A stretch of 38,438 bases of DNA from an uncultured Clostridia bacterium (GTDB lineage: Bacteria; Bacillota; Clostridia; Lachnospirales; Lachnospiraceae), in contig CAMZAI010000001.1 in the NCBI GenBank assembly GCA_947304065.1, forward strand, positions 1-38,438, given 5' to 3'. A model generated the notes under the pieces. The model was given only the letters and a program-made list of their open reading frames with translations, ran no database searches and was not told where the DNA came from. The stretch's first letter is position 1; each line of letters opens with the position of its first letter. The position numbers and the translations under genes are program-made. Of the stretch, positions 30,808 through 38,309 are shown piece after piece.

Positions 30808-31092
30808 ATGAGCGTTGTGATAATAGGCGGAAATGAATGTATGGAGCGTCAATATACAAATCTTTGTAAGGAGTACGGCTGCAAGGCCAAGATATTCCTT
30901 AAGCCGTGCGGCAGTATGAAAGACAGGATAGGATCGCCCGATCTGCTGATCCTTTTTACGCATACGGTGTCTCATAAGATGATAAACTGTGCGCTGAGCA
31001 ATATAGACAAGGCTACGCGCATCATCAGGTCGCATACGAGTTCGATCGCATCTCTGAAGGATATCCTGAATGATGCGGTAGGGGTGGCGTAA
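30808..31092 (+). CDS. DUF2325 family protein
   Basis: A 94-residue protein with an N-terminal VVIIGGNECMERQYTNLCK, the middle DLLILFTHTVSHKM and a C-terminal HTSSIASLKDIL. This is the DUF2325 pattern, a small Rossmann-like domain of unknown function often next to feo genes in Firmicutes. AAGGGGG stands before the ATG at 30808. The longer frame from 30757 begins inside operator 5 and is rejected. Control by operator 5 puts it in the same iron regulon. Confidence 0.8.
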   Translation: MSVVIIGGNECMERQYTNLCKEYGCKAKIFLKPCGSMKDRIGSPDLLILFTHTVSHKMINCALSNIDKATRIIRSHTSSIASLKDILNDAVGVA

Positions 31093-31142
31093 GTACAGCA
31101 AAAACCGCACATAATGTATCGGGGCTTTACTTCTTTTGATCA

Positions 31143-31157
31143 TATGATAATATCATA
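31143..31157. promoter_or_regulatory. Palindrome before the ZIP transporter gene
   Basis: TATGATA-A-TATCATA, perfect seven-base arms, 20 bases before the ATG. It differs from the TTAG-N6-CTAA sites, so a different metal regulator could act here. It could also be a chance AT-rich dyad. Confidence 0.35.
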
Positions 31158-31176
31158 GATATGAGGAGGTGGAGCT

Positions 31177-31959
31177 ATGACCAAGACCATATTGATAGGA
31201 CTGCTGATACCGTTTATCGGAACGGCTGCGGGAGCCGCCTGCGTTTTCATCCTGAAGAAGGATCTGAAGACCGGCGTCCAGAAAGCGTTATCGGGATTTG
31301 CGGCCGGCGTAATGGTTGCCGCTTCCATATGGAGCCTGATCGTTCCTGCGATCGAGCAGTGTTCCGACAAGGGAAGATTTGCATTCCTGCCCGCATTCAT
31401 CGGATTCTGGCTGGGTATCCTCTTCCTGCTTTTGCTGGATCACGTGATACCTCATCTTCACAGGAGCATCGATCAGGTGGAGGGACCCAGGAGCCATCTA
31501 ACCAGGACTGCGATGCTGGTACTGGCAGTAACGCTGCATAATATTCCCGAGGGTATGGCGGTAGGCGTAGTGTACGCAGGACTGGCAAGCGGCTCGGCGA
31601 TGATCACTGCGGGCGGAGCACTGGCGCTCGCGCTCGGAATAGCGATACAGAACTTCCCGGAAGGCGCGATCATATCGATGCCTCTCTACGCGGAAGGAAA
31701 AAGTAAAAAGAAATCATTTGTGCTCGGGATGCTCTCCGGTGCCGTTGAACCGATATTCGGAGGAATTACGGTACTTCTTGCGGGACTGATCGTGCCTGCG
31801 ATGCCGTATCTGCTCTCTTTCGCTGCAGGAGCGATGCTCTATGTGGTAGTAGAAGAGCTGATCCCCGAGATGTCGGCCGGAGAACATACAAATATCGGCG
31901 TAGTGGCCTTTGCACTGGGCTTCAGTATCATGATGGCGCTTGATGTCGCGCTGGGATAA
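31177..31959 (+). CDS. ZIP family divalent metal transporter
   Basis: A 260-residue membrane protein with about eight membrane segments and the two ZIP metal-site motifs, HNIPEGMAVG (membrane helix 4) and NFPEGA (helix 5). Its length and motifs fit GufA-like ZIP proteins, which import Zn2+, Fe2+ or other divalent ions. A hydrophilic loop with DHVIPHLH lies between helices 3 and 4. AGGAGG precedes the ATG. Its place after the feo locus suggests a linked metal-supply role, though no TTAG-type operator precedes it. Confidence 0.88.
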   Translation: MTKTILIGLLIPFIGTAAGAACVFILKKDLKTGVQKALSGFAAGVMVAASIWSLIVPAIEQCSDKGRFAFLPAFIGFWLGILFLLLLDHVIPHLHRSIDQVEGPRSHLTRTAMLVLAVTLHNIPEGMAVGVVYAGLASGSAMITAGGALALALGIAIQNFPEGAIISMPLYAEGKSKKKSFVLGMLSGAVEPIFGGITVLLAGLIVPAMPYLLSFAAGAMLYVVVEELIPEMSAGEHTNIGVVAFALGFSIMMALDVALG

Positions 31960-31994
31960 TAAGCAGAATTTTAGCGACAGGAGAGAGGTTCATT

Positions 31995-32684
31995 ATGATA
32001 ACAACCGTTTTATGGGATGTCGACGGGACATTGCTGGATTTTAACGCGGCCGAGAGAGCTGCGATCAGAACTCTTTTTGCGGAGTTTAAGCTGGGTGAGT
32101 GTACCGATGAAATGCTTGCGCGTTATTCGGCGATAAATATAAGCTTCTGGGAGAGGCTGGAAAGAAATGAGATCACGAAGCCGGAAGTCCTGAGAGGCCG
32201 TTTTGAGCAGTTTTTCGGCGAATACGGGATCGATACGGAGCTTGCGGCTCCGTTCAACGAAAGATATCAGGTGACGCTCGGAGATACGATCGTTTATCTG
32301 GATAACAGTATCGATATTGTGCGTTCTTTACGGGGAAAAGTGAAGCAGTATGTAGTTTCCAACGGAACCGTAGCAGCCCAGACGAAAAAGCTGGACAGAT
32401 CGAAGCTCGGAGAACTTATGGACGGCATTTTTCTCTCGGAAAAGCTGGGAGTCGAAAAGCCCAACATCGGATTCTTTGATAAAGCGTTCGAGGAGATCGG
32501 ATGTAAGGATCGTTCGGAAATGATCATCATCGGGGATTCGCTTACCAGCGATATCCGCGGAGGAATGAACGCCGGTATCAAAACCTGTTGGTATAACCCG
32601 CAAAAGAAACCAGTTCCCGAAGGATACAGGATCGACTATGTGATAGGAGACCTGAAGGAAGTATACGAAATACTCGGAATCTGA
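31995..32684 (+). CDS. yjjG: YjjG family noncanonical pyrimidine nucleotidase (HAD superfamily)
   Basis: A 229-residue HAD hydrolase with motif I WDVDGT (D8 nucleophile, D10), motif II VVSNGT, motif III lysine in EKPNIGFF, and motif IV IIIGDSLTSDI. The helical cap following motif I and the overall length suit YjjG/YfnB, which dephosphorylates noncanonical pyrimidine nucleotides. AGGAGAGAGG precedes the ATG. It lies 35 bases after the ZIP gene with no terminator between. Confidence 0.8.
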   Translation: MITTVLWDVDGTLLDFNAAERAAIRTLFAEFKLGECTDEMLARYSAINISFWERLERNEITKPEVLRGRFEQFFGEYGIDTELAAPFNERYQVTLGDTIVYLDNSIDIVRSLRGKVKQYVVSNGTVAAQTKKLDRSKLGELMDGIFLSEKLGVEKPNIGFFDKAFEEIGCKDRSEMIIIGDSLTSDIRGGMNAGIKTCWYNPQKKPVPEGYRIDYVIGDLKEVYEILGI

Positions 32685-32701
32685 CAGCATATAGTGAGTA
32701 A

Positions 32702-32917
32702 AAAGAATGCGGATCTGAGACCCTTGCATATGAGGACAAGACGATCATCATGATCGCGCACAGGCTCAAGACCGTAAGGCATGCGGACCGGATCCTTGTG
32801 GTGGCGGACGGAAAGATCACCCAGAAGGGCACGCACGAAGAGCTGATGGCCGAGGACGGCATCTACAGGAATTTCGTCAGCGAGAGGAAAGAAGCCGTAT
32901 CGTGGAAGATCGCGTAA
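32702..32917 (+). pseudogene. C-terminal remnant of an ABC exporter ATPase
   Basis: The frame, entered just after a TAA at 32699, encodes KECGSETLAYEDKTIIMIAH and then the ABC H-loop region (IAHRLKTVRHADRI), LVVADGKITQKGTHEELMA and a natural end at 32915. This matches the last 70 or so residues of MsbA/MdlB-type fused permease-ATPases. The permease, Walker A, signature and Walker B parts are all missing, and there is no ribosome site. It is a 5'-deleted relic that kept its own 3' end and terminator. Confidence 0.8.
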
Positions 32918-32920
32918 AGA

Positions 32921-32962
32921 AGATGACTTCGGAAAAAATTTTTTCCGAAGTCATCTTTTACT
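32921..32962 (+). terminator. Strong terminator after the ABC remnant
   Basis: Eighteen-base perfect arms meet without a gap in the middle (AAAAAATTTTTT at the centre) and are followed by TTTT. It starts three bases after the relic's stop codon. Confidence 0.85.
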
Positions 32963-33034
32963 GTCTTTGTTATTTGATATATTATATATAGTGATATGCT
33001 CAGACAGTTATTGCTATACGGAGGCAGGGAAAAT

Positions 33035-34015
33035 ATGAAGACGGCTGTTTTGATCGACAATTCCATACGCAGTCTGTTCCAGATGATTGTGCTGGTGGAT
33101 GACAATACCGGTCGGTATGTGATAATAGATTATAACCCGGAGTTCGGGAATATACCCACGGGTTCCGACGGGGACGAAAAGCGCGGTTCCTTTGAGGTGC
33201 TGTGCAAAAGCTTTAAGAAGTTCATTCATCCGGAGGAAAGGGATGAATTCAGGATATTCACCACCCGGGACAATTATGTGAAAAGGCTGGAGGATCACGT
33301 GCATATTTCCATGGAGTGCCGGATAAGGCACTCCGACAGGAAATATTACTGGTCCGAGATCATTATGTGCAACACTGCCGCGGAAGACAGCACCGAGGGC
33401 AATGACTGCATTTTCATGATAAGGGACATACATGAAAGGAAGACCGCGGAGCTGGCCCGCGAAGCGGAAGACCGGGCGATCCTGAAGAAGCTTCAGGACA
33501 AATACGACAAGCTCTTCGAAGAGAATATGACGGATCAGCAGACCGGTTGCTATAACCGCAAAGGTCTCAAGTATTATTCGGAGATCGTTATCGACGACGC
33601 GAAGAACACCGGCAGGGATCTGTTCGTGTGCGTTGCGGATCTGAACGGATTAAAGTATCTGAACGACACTTTCGGACATGCTGCGGGTGATGAAGCGATC
33701 AGCGTAGTGTCAAGCGAACTTAGAAATGCGGCTCCGACCGGAAGCAAAGCGGTCCGTCTCGGCGGCGACGAGTTCCTTCTGTTTGCAGCGGTCGATCCGG
33801 AAAGCAGCGAGCCGGAAGAATTCTCCGAAAAGGTGGATGCGGCGATCGAGGCGTATAACAAGGCACATTCCAATCCCTATACGGTCGGCGTAAGCTACGG
33901 ATGGGCACTGTTCCCCGCAAAGGAAGGGATGACCTGCCTGGACGAATACATTGAGATCGCCGATCAGAAGATGTACGAGATGCGCGTACAGCGCGACCAA
34001 TACAGAAGAGATTAA
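33035..34015 (+). CDS. PAS-GGDEF diguanylate cyclase
   Basis: A 326-residue cytosolic protein. Residues about 12-145 look like a PAS sensor domain (VLVDDNTGRYVIIDYN, then FIHPEERDEF and the ECRIRHSDRKYYWSEI strand). A short coiled linker (KTAELAREAEDRAILKKLQD) leads to a GGDEF domain with DQQTGCYNRKGL, DLNGLKYLNDTFGHAAGDEA and an intact GGDEF at 243-247, so it should make c-di-GMP from two GTP. No RxxD inhibitory site precedes GGDEF. The ATG at 33035 has GGAGG ten bases upstream. It lies 22 bases before a propeller HD-GYP gene, pairing synthesis with breakdown. Confidence 0.87.
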   Translation: MKTAVLIDNSIRSLFQMIVLVDDNTGRYVIIDYNPEFGNIPTGSDGDEKRGSFEVLCKSFKKFIHPEERDEFRIFTTRDNYVKRLEDHVHISMECRIRHSDRKYYWSEIIMCNTAAEDSTEGNDCIFMIRDIHERKTAELAREAEDRAILKKLQDKYDKLFEENMTDQQTGCYNRKGLKYYSEIVIDDAKNTGRDLFVCVADLNGLKYLNDTFGHAAGDEAISVVSSELRNAAPTGSKAVRLGGDEFLLFAAVDPESSEPEEFSEKVDAAIEAYNKAHSNPYTVGVSYGWALFPAKEGMTCLDEYIEIADQKMYEMRVQRDQYRRD

Positions 34016-34037
34016 GGATGCCGGGGGAGAGATTGTC

Positions 34038-37000
34038 ATGAGCCGCTTTAACTTTGGAAGAAAAAAGATTGTTATATTATTCAGTGTTGTCTTATATGCA
34101 TTGAGCCTTTTGGGGCCGGGAACTGTTCGCGTACATGCGGACGAGCAGGAACAACATAAAATCAGCAGTTATTTTCTGGATGCCATCCGTGACAACACCA
34201 ATTTATCGATGACCGTATATGATGCTTCGAACGGTCTGATGAATTCTTCTGCAAATGCAATAGCAGAAACAAAGGATGGGGTTATCTGGGTAGGAATCTC
34301 CAACGGTCTGGTCAGATATGACGGCAGATCGTTCGAAAGGATAGATCCGGCGGGAAACATATCCAATGTATTGTCTCTCTATACCGATTCCTCGGACAGA
34401 CTCTGGGTCGGCACTTCTTACAGCGGAGCGGTAGTCCTGTCGGGAAACGATGCGAAAGCGTACGACAGAACGAGCGGTCTCGAGTCACTTTCGGTAAAAG
34501 CGATCGCCGAAGACAAAAACGGCAATATATATCTGGGCACGAATGCGGGAATCGGCGTTGTGGCGGCTAAAGACGGTCGTCTGTCCATGATGGCGGATGA
34601 GCGTATCGCCGACAAAAGCATCCGCGAATTCAAAAAAAGTGCACAGGGCGTGGTTTACGCGCTGACGGCATCCGGAGATGTAGTCCTGATCTCAGACGGA
34701 ACCGTGACGGCGTTCTTTTCCGCGGATAATTTTTTGGGACAGATTACGGCTATCCTGCCGGATCCCGAGAAGCCGAATGCTTTCTATGCGGCAGACGGCG
34801 GTCAGGGAGATATTCATTACTGCAGTATCGAAGGCGATGAGCTTATCTTTGACATAGCGTTTGAAGATATTAGCCAGGTAAATACGATTGAGTTTATTGA
34901 CGGAGCTTTCTGGATCGGAAATGAATACGGCGTGATGATCGTTTTTTTCGACGGAGCTGTCACTGGATTCCCCAGACTGAGCAACAGCGTGGAAAATATT
35001 CTGGTTGATTATCAGGGAAATATATGGTGTTCATCTTCCCAGAGAGGCGTGATCAAGATCACGGCTGACCGTTTCTTTGATTTTTACGATTATCTCAACT
35101 ACGGTTTCGATCATTATAAACCGATAGTTTCCGCGGTTGCCGTTCTGGGGGATCGCTTATACCTCTCCGAAAGCACTCGTTCTTCGGAAATATATAGTAA
35201 TATAAACGATCCCGGGCGCATGGTGTTCAAAGATTCATGCGCGATTGAATATGCCGTTGATACAAAAGGCGAAAGAATAAGCCAGTCGTCTGATACGCTT
35301 GATTATCTGTTGGGTGATATATCGGTTCACAGCTACACGACTGACAGCCTGGGAAGGGTATGGATCTGCGGTTTGGGCGATTATCCGCTGATCTGCTATA
35401 ACGGAAAATACGCAGAAGTCTATAGCGTTTCGGACGGATTGCCTTCGGATAATGTTAATATGATCATCGAGCGCGCGGACGGGAGTTTTGCGGCGGCATG
35501 CGAAGGCGGTCTGGCACTTATCTCAGACAACAAGGTCGGTAATGTCTGCACCAAAGATTCATTCATGGGTGCGGAGCCTGTTACGCTTGCGGAGAACGCG
35601 GCGGGAGAACTGGTTATCGGAACGGACGGAGAGGGACTGTTCATACTCGGAAATGACGGACTGACACATATAAGCACTGCTGACGGGCTTCCTTCCGACG
35701 TAGTCCTGAGGGTAAAGAAGGACAGGACGCTCGACACGGTATGGATCATCGCGGGCGATTCCGTTGCCTATATGAATTCCGACCGTAAGATCACCACAGT
35801 CAGCGAATTCCCTTATACCGACAACTATGACCTGTTCGAAAACGATAAGGGAGACATCTGGGTACTGGGAAGCAACGGTATTTATGTGGCGCCTAAGAGC
35901 GCGCTGCTGGAAAACAAAGCGATCGACGCGATACATTACGGTCTCGATAACGGACTGCCGTTCCCTGTAACGCCGAATTCCTACAGTTGCCTGACGGATG
36001 ACGGAAATCTGTATATTGCGGGTCAGAAAGGCATCATTAAAGTAAATATCAACGATGACATCCGGTATTACGATACGGTCAAAATGAGCATTCCCTATGT
36101 GGATGCGGACGGAACGAAGGTTTATCCCGATGCGGACGGTACTTTTGTGCTCGATCACGGGGTAAAAAGGCTGACCGTTTACAGCTATGTCTGCAACTAT
36201 ACTCTGACGGAGCCCGTCATCACATACAGGCTCGACGGCTTTGAGGATGCGGAGAATACCGTATCGGGCAGCGGAAGCATTCAGGCGGTATATACGAACC
36301 TGAAGGGCGGGGAGTATTCATTCACCGTTAATCTGTCGGATATTCAGAATGGTTATAAAAGCGCTGTATCGGTAAAGATCGTCAAGAAGCTTGCGCTGTA
36401 TGAACAGCTGTGGTTTAAGATCGCAGCCGGTGCTGCGGCTGTTGCAGCTGTGGCGACAGCTATAGCCCTGTATTACAGGCATAAGATAAAGATCTACAGC
36501 AGGAAGGCCGAGGAGAATAAGACCCTCGTTCGTGAGATCGTCGAAGCCTTTGCGAAGGTCATCGATATGAAGGACAAGTACACGAACGGCCACTCCACGA
36601 GAGTTGCCGAGTATACCGTGATGCTTGCCAGGGAACTGGGGATTGATGAGGAAACGGTCGATAAGTACAGAAATATCGCACTGATGCACGATATAGGCAA
36701 GGTCGGCGTACCCGTAGATGTGCTCAACAAGCCCGGAAAGCTATCCGACGACGAATATCATATAATTCAGACTCATTCACCTATGGGGTATGATACCCTC
36801 AAAGGAATCAGCATCATGCCCGATCTCGCGGAAGGTGCGAGGTCCCATCATGAGAGACCGGACGGAAAGGGATACCCCCGCGGACTTAAAGGGGACGAGA
36901 TCCCTCGCGTGGCCCAGATCATTGCCGTTGCGGATACATTCGACGCAATGTACTCGAACCGCCCGTACAGAAAGCGCATGAACTTTGAAAAAGCCGTATC

Positions 37001-37151
37001 GATCATACAGGAGAATTCGGGCACGCAGTTTGAAACAGACGTGGTCGATGCGTTCACGAGGCTGGTCGAGAAAGGCATACTGAAGCCCGCAGAGGACGAT
37101 AACGGCGGCGGAACAACAGAGAATATCGATAATATCAGGAAAAATCAATAA
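34038..37151 (+). CDS. Beta-propeller / Y_Y_Y / HD-GYP sensor phosphodiesterase
   Basis: A 1037-residue membrane sensor. It has a signal peptide (about 1-33, cleavage near VHA), an extracellular Reg_prop beta-propeller from about 45 to 680 (VIWVGISNGLVRYDGRSF, RLWVGTSYSGAVVL), a Y_Y_Y-type sandwich to about 785, one membrane segment at about 793-813, and a cytoplasmic HD-GYP domain. HD lies at 884-885 in LMHDIGKVGVP and GYP at 945-947 in HHERPDGKGYP. It resembles the C-terminal two thirds of the protein at 21085-24744 but lacks the ECF-like domain. GGGGGAGA supports the ATG at 34038 over an earlier in-frame ATG inside the GGDEF gene. It likely breaks down c-di-GMP on sensing an external ligand. 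Confidence 0.85.
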   Translation: MSRFNFGRKKIVILFSVVLYALSLLGPGTVRVHADEQEQHKISSYFLDAIRDNTNLSMTVYDASNGLMNSSANAIAETKDGVIWVGISNGLVRYDGRSFERIDPAGNISNVLSLYTDSSDRLWVGTSYSGAVVLSGNDAKAYDRTSGLESLSVKAIAEDKNGNIYLGTNAGIGVVAAKDGRLSMMADERIADKSIREFKKSAQGVVYALTASGDVVLISDGTVTAFFSADNFLGQITAILPDPEKPNAFYAADGGQGDIHYCSIEGDELIFDIAFEDISQVNTIEFIDGAFWIGNEYGVMIVFFDGAVTGFPRLSNSVENILVDYQGNIWCSSSQRGVIKITADRFFDFYDYLNYGFDHYKPIVSAVAVLGDRLYLSESTRSSEIYSNINDPGRMVFKDSCAIEYAVDTKGERISQSSDTLDYLLGDISVHSYTTDSLGRVWICGLGDYPLICYNGKYAEVYSVSDGLPSDNVNMIIERADGSFAAACEGGLALISDNKVGNVCTKDSFMGAEPVTLAENAAGELVIGTDGEGLFILGNDGLTHISTADGLPSDVVLRVKKDRTLDTVWIIAGDSVAYMNSDRKITTVSEFPYTDNYDLFENDKGDIWVLGSNGIYVAPKSALLENKAIDAIHYGLDNGLPFPVTPNSYSCLTDDGNLYIAGQKGIIKVNINDDIRYYDTVKMSIPYVDADGTKVYPDADGTFVLDHGVKRLTVYSYVCNYTLTEPVITYRLDGFEDAENTVSGSGSIQAVYTNLKGGEYSFTVNLSDIQNGYKSAVSVKIVKKLALYEQLWFKIAAGAAAVAAVATAIALYYRHKIKIYSRKAEENKTLVREIVEAFAKVIDMKDKYTNGHSTRVAEYTVMLARELGIDEETVDKYRNIALMHDIGKVGVPVDVLNKPGKLSDDEYHIIQTHSPMGYDTLKGISIMPDLAEGARSHHERPDGKGYPRGLKGDEIPRVAQIIAVADTFDAMYSNRPYRKRMNFEKAVSIIQENSGTQFETDVVDAFTRLVEKGILKPAEDDNGGGTTENIDNIRKNQ

Positions 37152-37158
37152 TTGAATT

Positions 37159-37836
37159 ATGGAATTAAAACGACTTACAGAACATATATGGTATATGCCT
37201 TTTGAGACGGAGCGGGACCGCCCGAATCTCGGCTATGTAAAGGGCGACAACTGGAGCCTTGCGATCGACGCCGGCCACTCCGCAGCACATACAAGGGAAT
37301 TCTATGCCCTTCTGGAAAAAGAGAACCTGCCTCTGCCGTCCCTGACGGTCCTTACGCATTGGCACTGGGACCATACTTTCGGAATGCACGCCGTAAACGG
37401 GCTTTGTCTGGCCAATGAAAGAACAAATGAGTACCTTGCGGAATGGAAGGAAAAAATAGAAAAGAACGGGCTGGATGAACTCTTTGCCATCCATGAAAGC
37501 ATCAGGAAGGAATATGCCGGCGGCGCCAAAGTGATCGTAAAAAAGGCGGATCTGGTATTTTCAGGCGATATCGCGCTTGACCCGGGCGGATGCAAGGTCA
37601 GGGCCGTTCGATCCGAGGCACCGCATACGGATGATTCCACGCTTGTCTATATAGAAAATGACAAAATGTTATTCCTTGGGGACTCCACCTGCGACGATTT
37701 TCTTACGGGGATCAAGAGCGCAGATCTTTGCGAAAAGCTGGCCTACACGATCAGAAAGCTCGGCCCGGAAATATGCCTGGAGAGCCATTGGACGCCGCTG
37801 GGGACGCAGGAAACGCTGAATGATCTGATGAACTGA
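37159..37836 (+). CDS. MBL fold metallo-hydrolase
   Basis: A 225-residue metallo-beta-lactamase-fold protein. HWHWDH at 67-72 is the HxHxDH metal motif, with further ligands probably in EAPHTDDS and FLGDSTCDD, and a C-terminal ESHW. The substrate is unknown. The group includes glyoxalase II-like and other thioester or phosphodiester hydrolases. It starts seven bases after the HD-GYP stop with only a weak ribosome site (AGGAAAAA at long spacing), so it is probably translated in coupling with that gene. It ends at a terminator. Confidence 0.8.
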   Translation: MELKRLTEHIWYMPFETERDRPNLGYVKGDNWSLAIDAGHSAAHTREFYALLEKENLPLPSLTVLTHWHWDHTFGMHAVNGLCLANERTNEYLAEWKEKIEKNGLDELFAIHESIRKEYAGGAKVIVKKADLVFSGDIALDPGGCKVRAVRSEAPHTDDSTLVYIENDKMLFLGDSTCDDFLTGIKSADLCEKLAYTIRKLGPEICLESHWTPLGTQETLNDLMN

Positions 37837-37843
37837 ACTTGAT

Positions 37844-37889
37844 ATGCACATTGGCAAAATGAAGAAAAATGCCGATGTGCATTTTTTAT
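37844..37889. terminator. Terminator between the MBL and Xre genes
   Basis: Thirteen-base arms (37844-37856 and 37870-37882, one G-T pair) are followed by TTTTTT on the plus strand. The A-rich loop and flanks give weaker T-runs on the minus strand, where it may also end the Xre transcript. Confidence 0.8.
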
Positions 37890-38197
37890 TTCCATATTTT
37901 TATCGTTTCCAGTAATTTTTCCTTTTCTGAAGTACTCATTTTTGAAATCTCAGCTATTATGGCATTGTCTAAAGCCGTTGGAGTGTAGAGAGGTTCAAGA
38001 TTGCCGACCAACTCATCGAGTGTAATTCCCATAATCTTGGCGTAGTAAATCAAGAAGCGCAGTGACATGGCTGTACGACCGTTTTCAACATTGCTGATGT
38101 AACCGGGAGTGACATCCATTTCCGATGCTACCTGGCTCTGTGTAAGGCCAAGTTTGATTCTGTAGGATTTTATCTGCTCTCCATAGTTATCGATCAT
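37886..38197 (-). CDS. Xre-family helix-turn-helix regulator
   Basis: A 103-residue protein with an N-terminal HTH_3 domain (about 9-63: IKSYRIKLGLTQSQVASEMD, then VTPGYISNVENG) and a C-terminal region (TALDNAIIAEISKMSTSEKEK) that resembles small SinR-like or phage-repressor regulators. AGGAGG lies seven bases before the ATG at 38197, and a longer frame to 38257 is rejected. It is divergent from the gene at 38310 with overlapping promoters, a typical layout for autoregulated control. The base composition is AT-richer than the rest of the window, which may indicate acquired DNA. Confidence 0.85.
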   Translation of the reverse strand: MIDNYGEQIKSYRIKLGLTQSQVASEMDVTPGYISNVENGRTAMSLRFLIYYAKIMGITLDELVGNLEPLYTPTALDNAIIAEISKMSTSEKEKLLETIKIWK

Positions 38198-38228
38198 GAT
38201 TAAACCTCCTGATAGGATTGGTATATAA

Positions 38229-38257
38229 AGTATACTATAAGTATTGACGGATGACAA
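38229..38257 (-). promoter_or_regulatory. Promoter of the Xre gene
   Basis: On the minus strand, TTGTCA (38257-38252), a 17-base spacer and TATACT (38234-38229). It overlaps the plus-strand promoter at 38244-38272. Confidence 0.7.
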
Positions 38258-38272
38258 GTAAAGGAATAGTAT
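38244..38272 (+). promoter_or_regulatory. Promoter of the gene at the right end
   Basis: TTGACG (38244-38249), a 17-base spacer and TAGTAT (38267-38272). AGTATACT and related TATA-rich dyads in this interval are candidate Xre operators. Confidence 0.6.
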
Positions 38273-38309
38273 ATATTATATACAAATAATATATAGAAGG
38301 CGGATGTTT

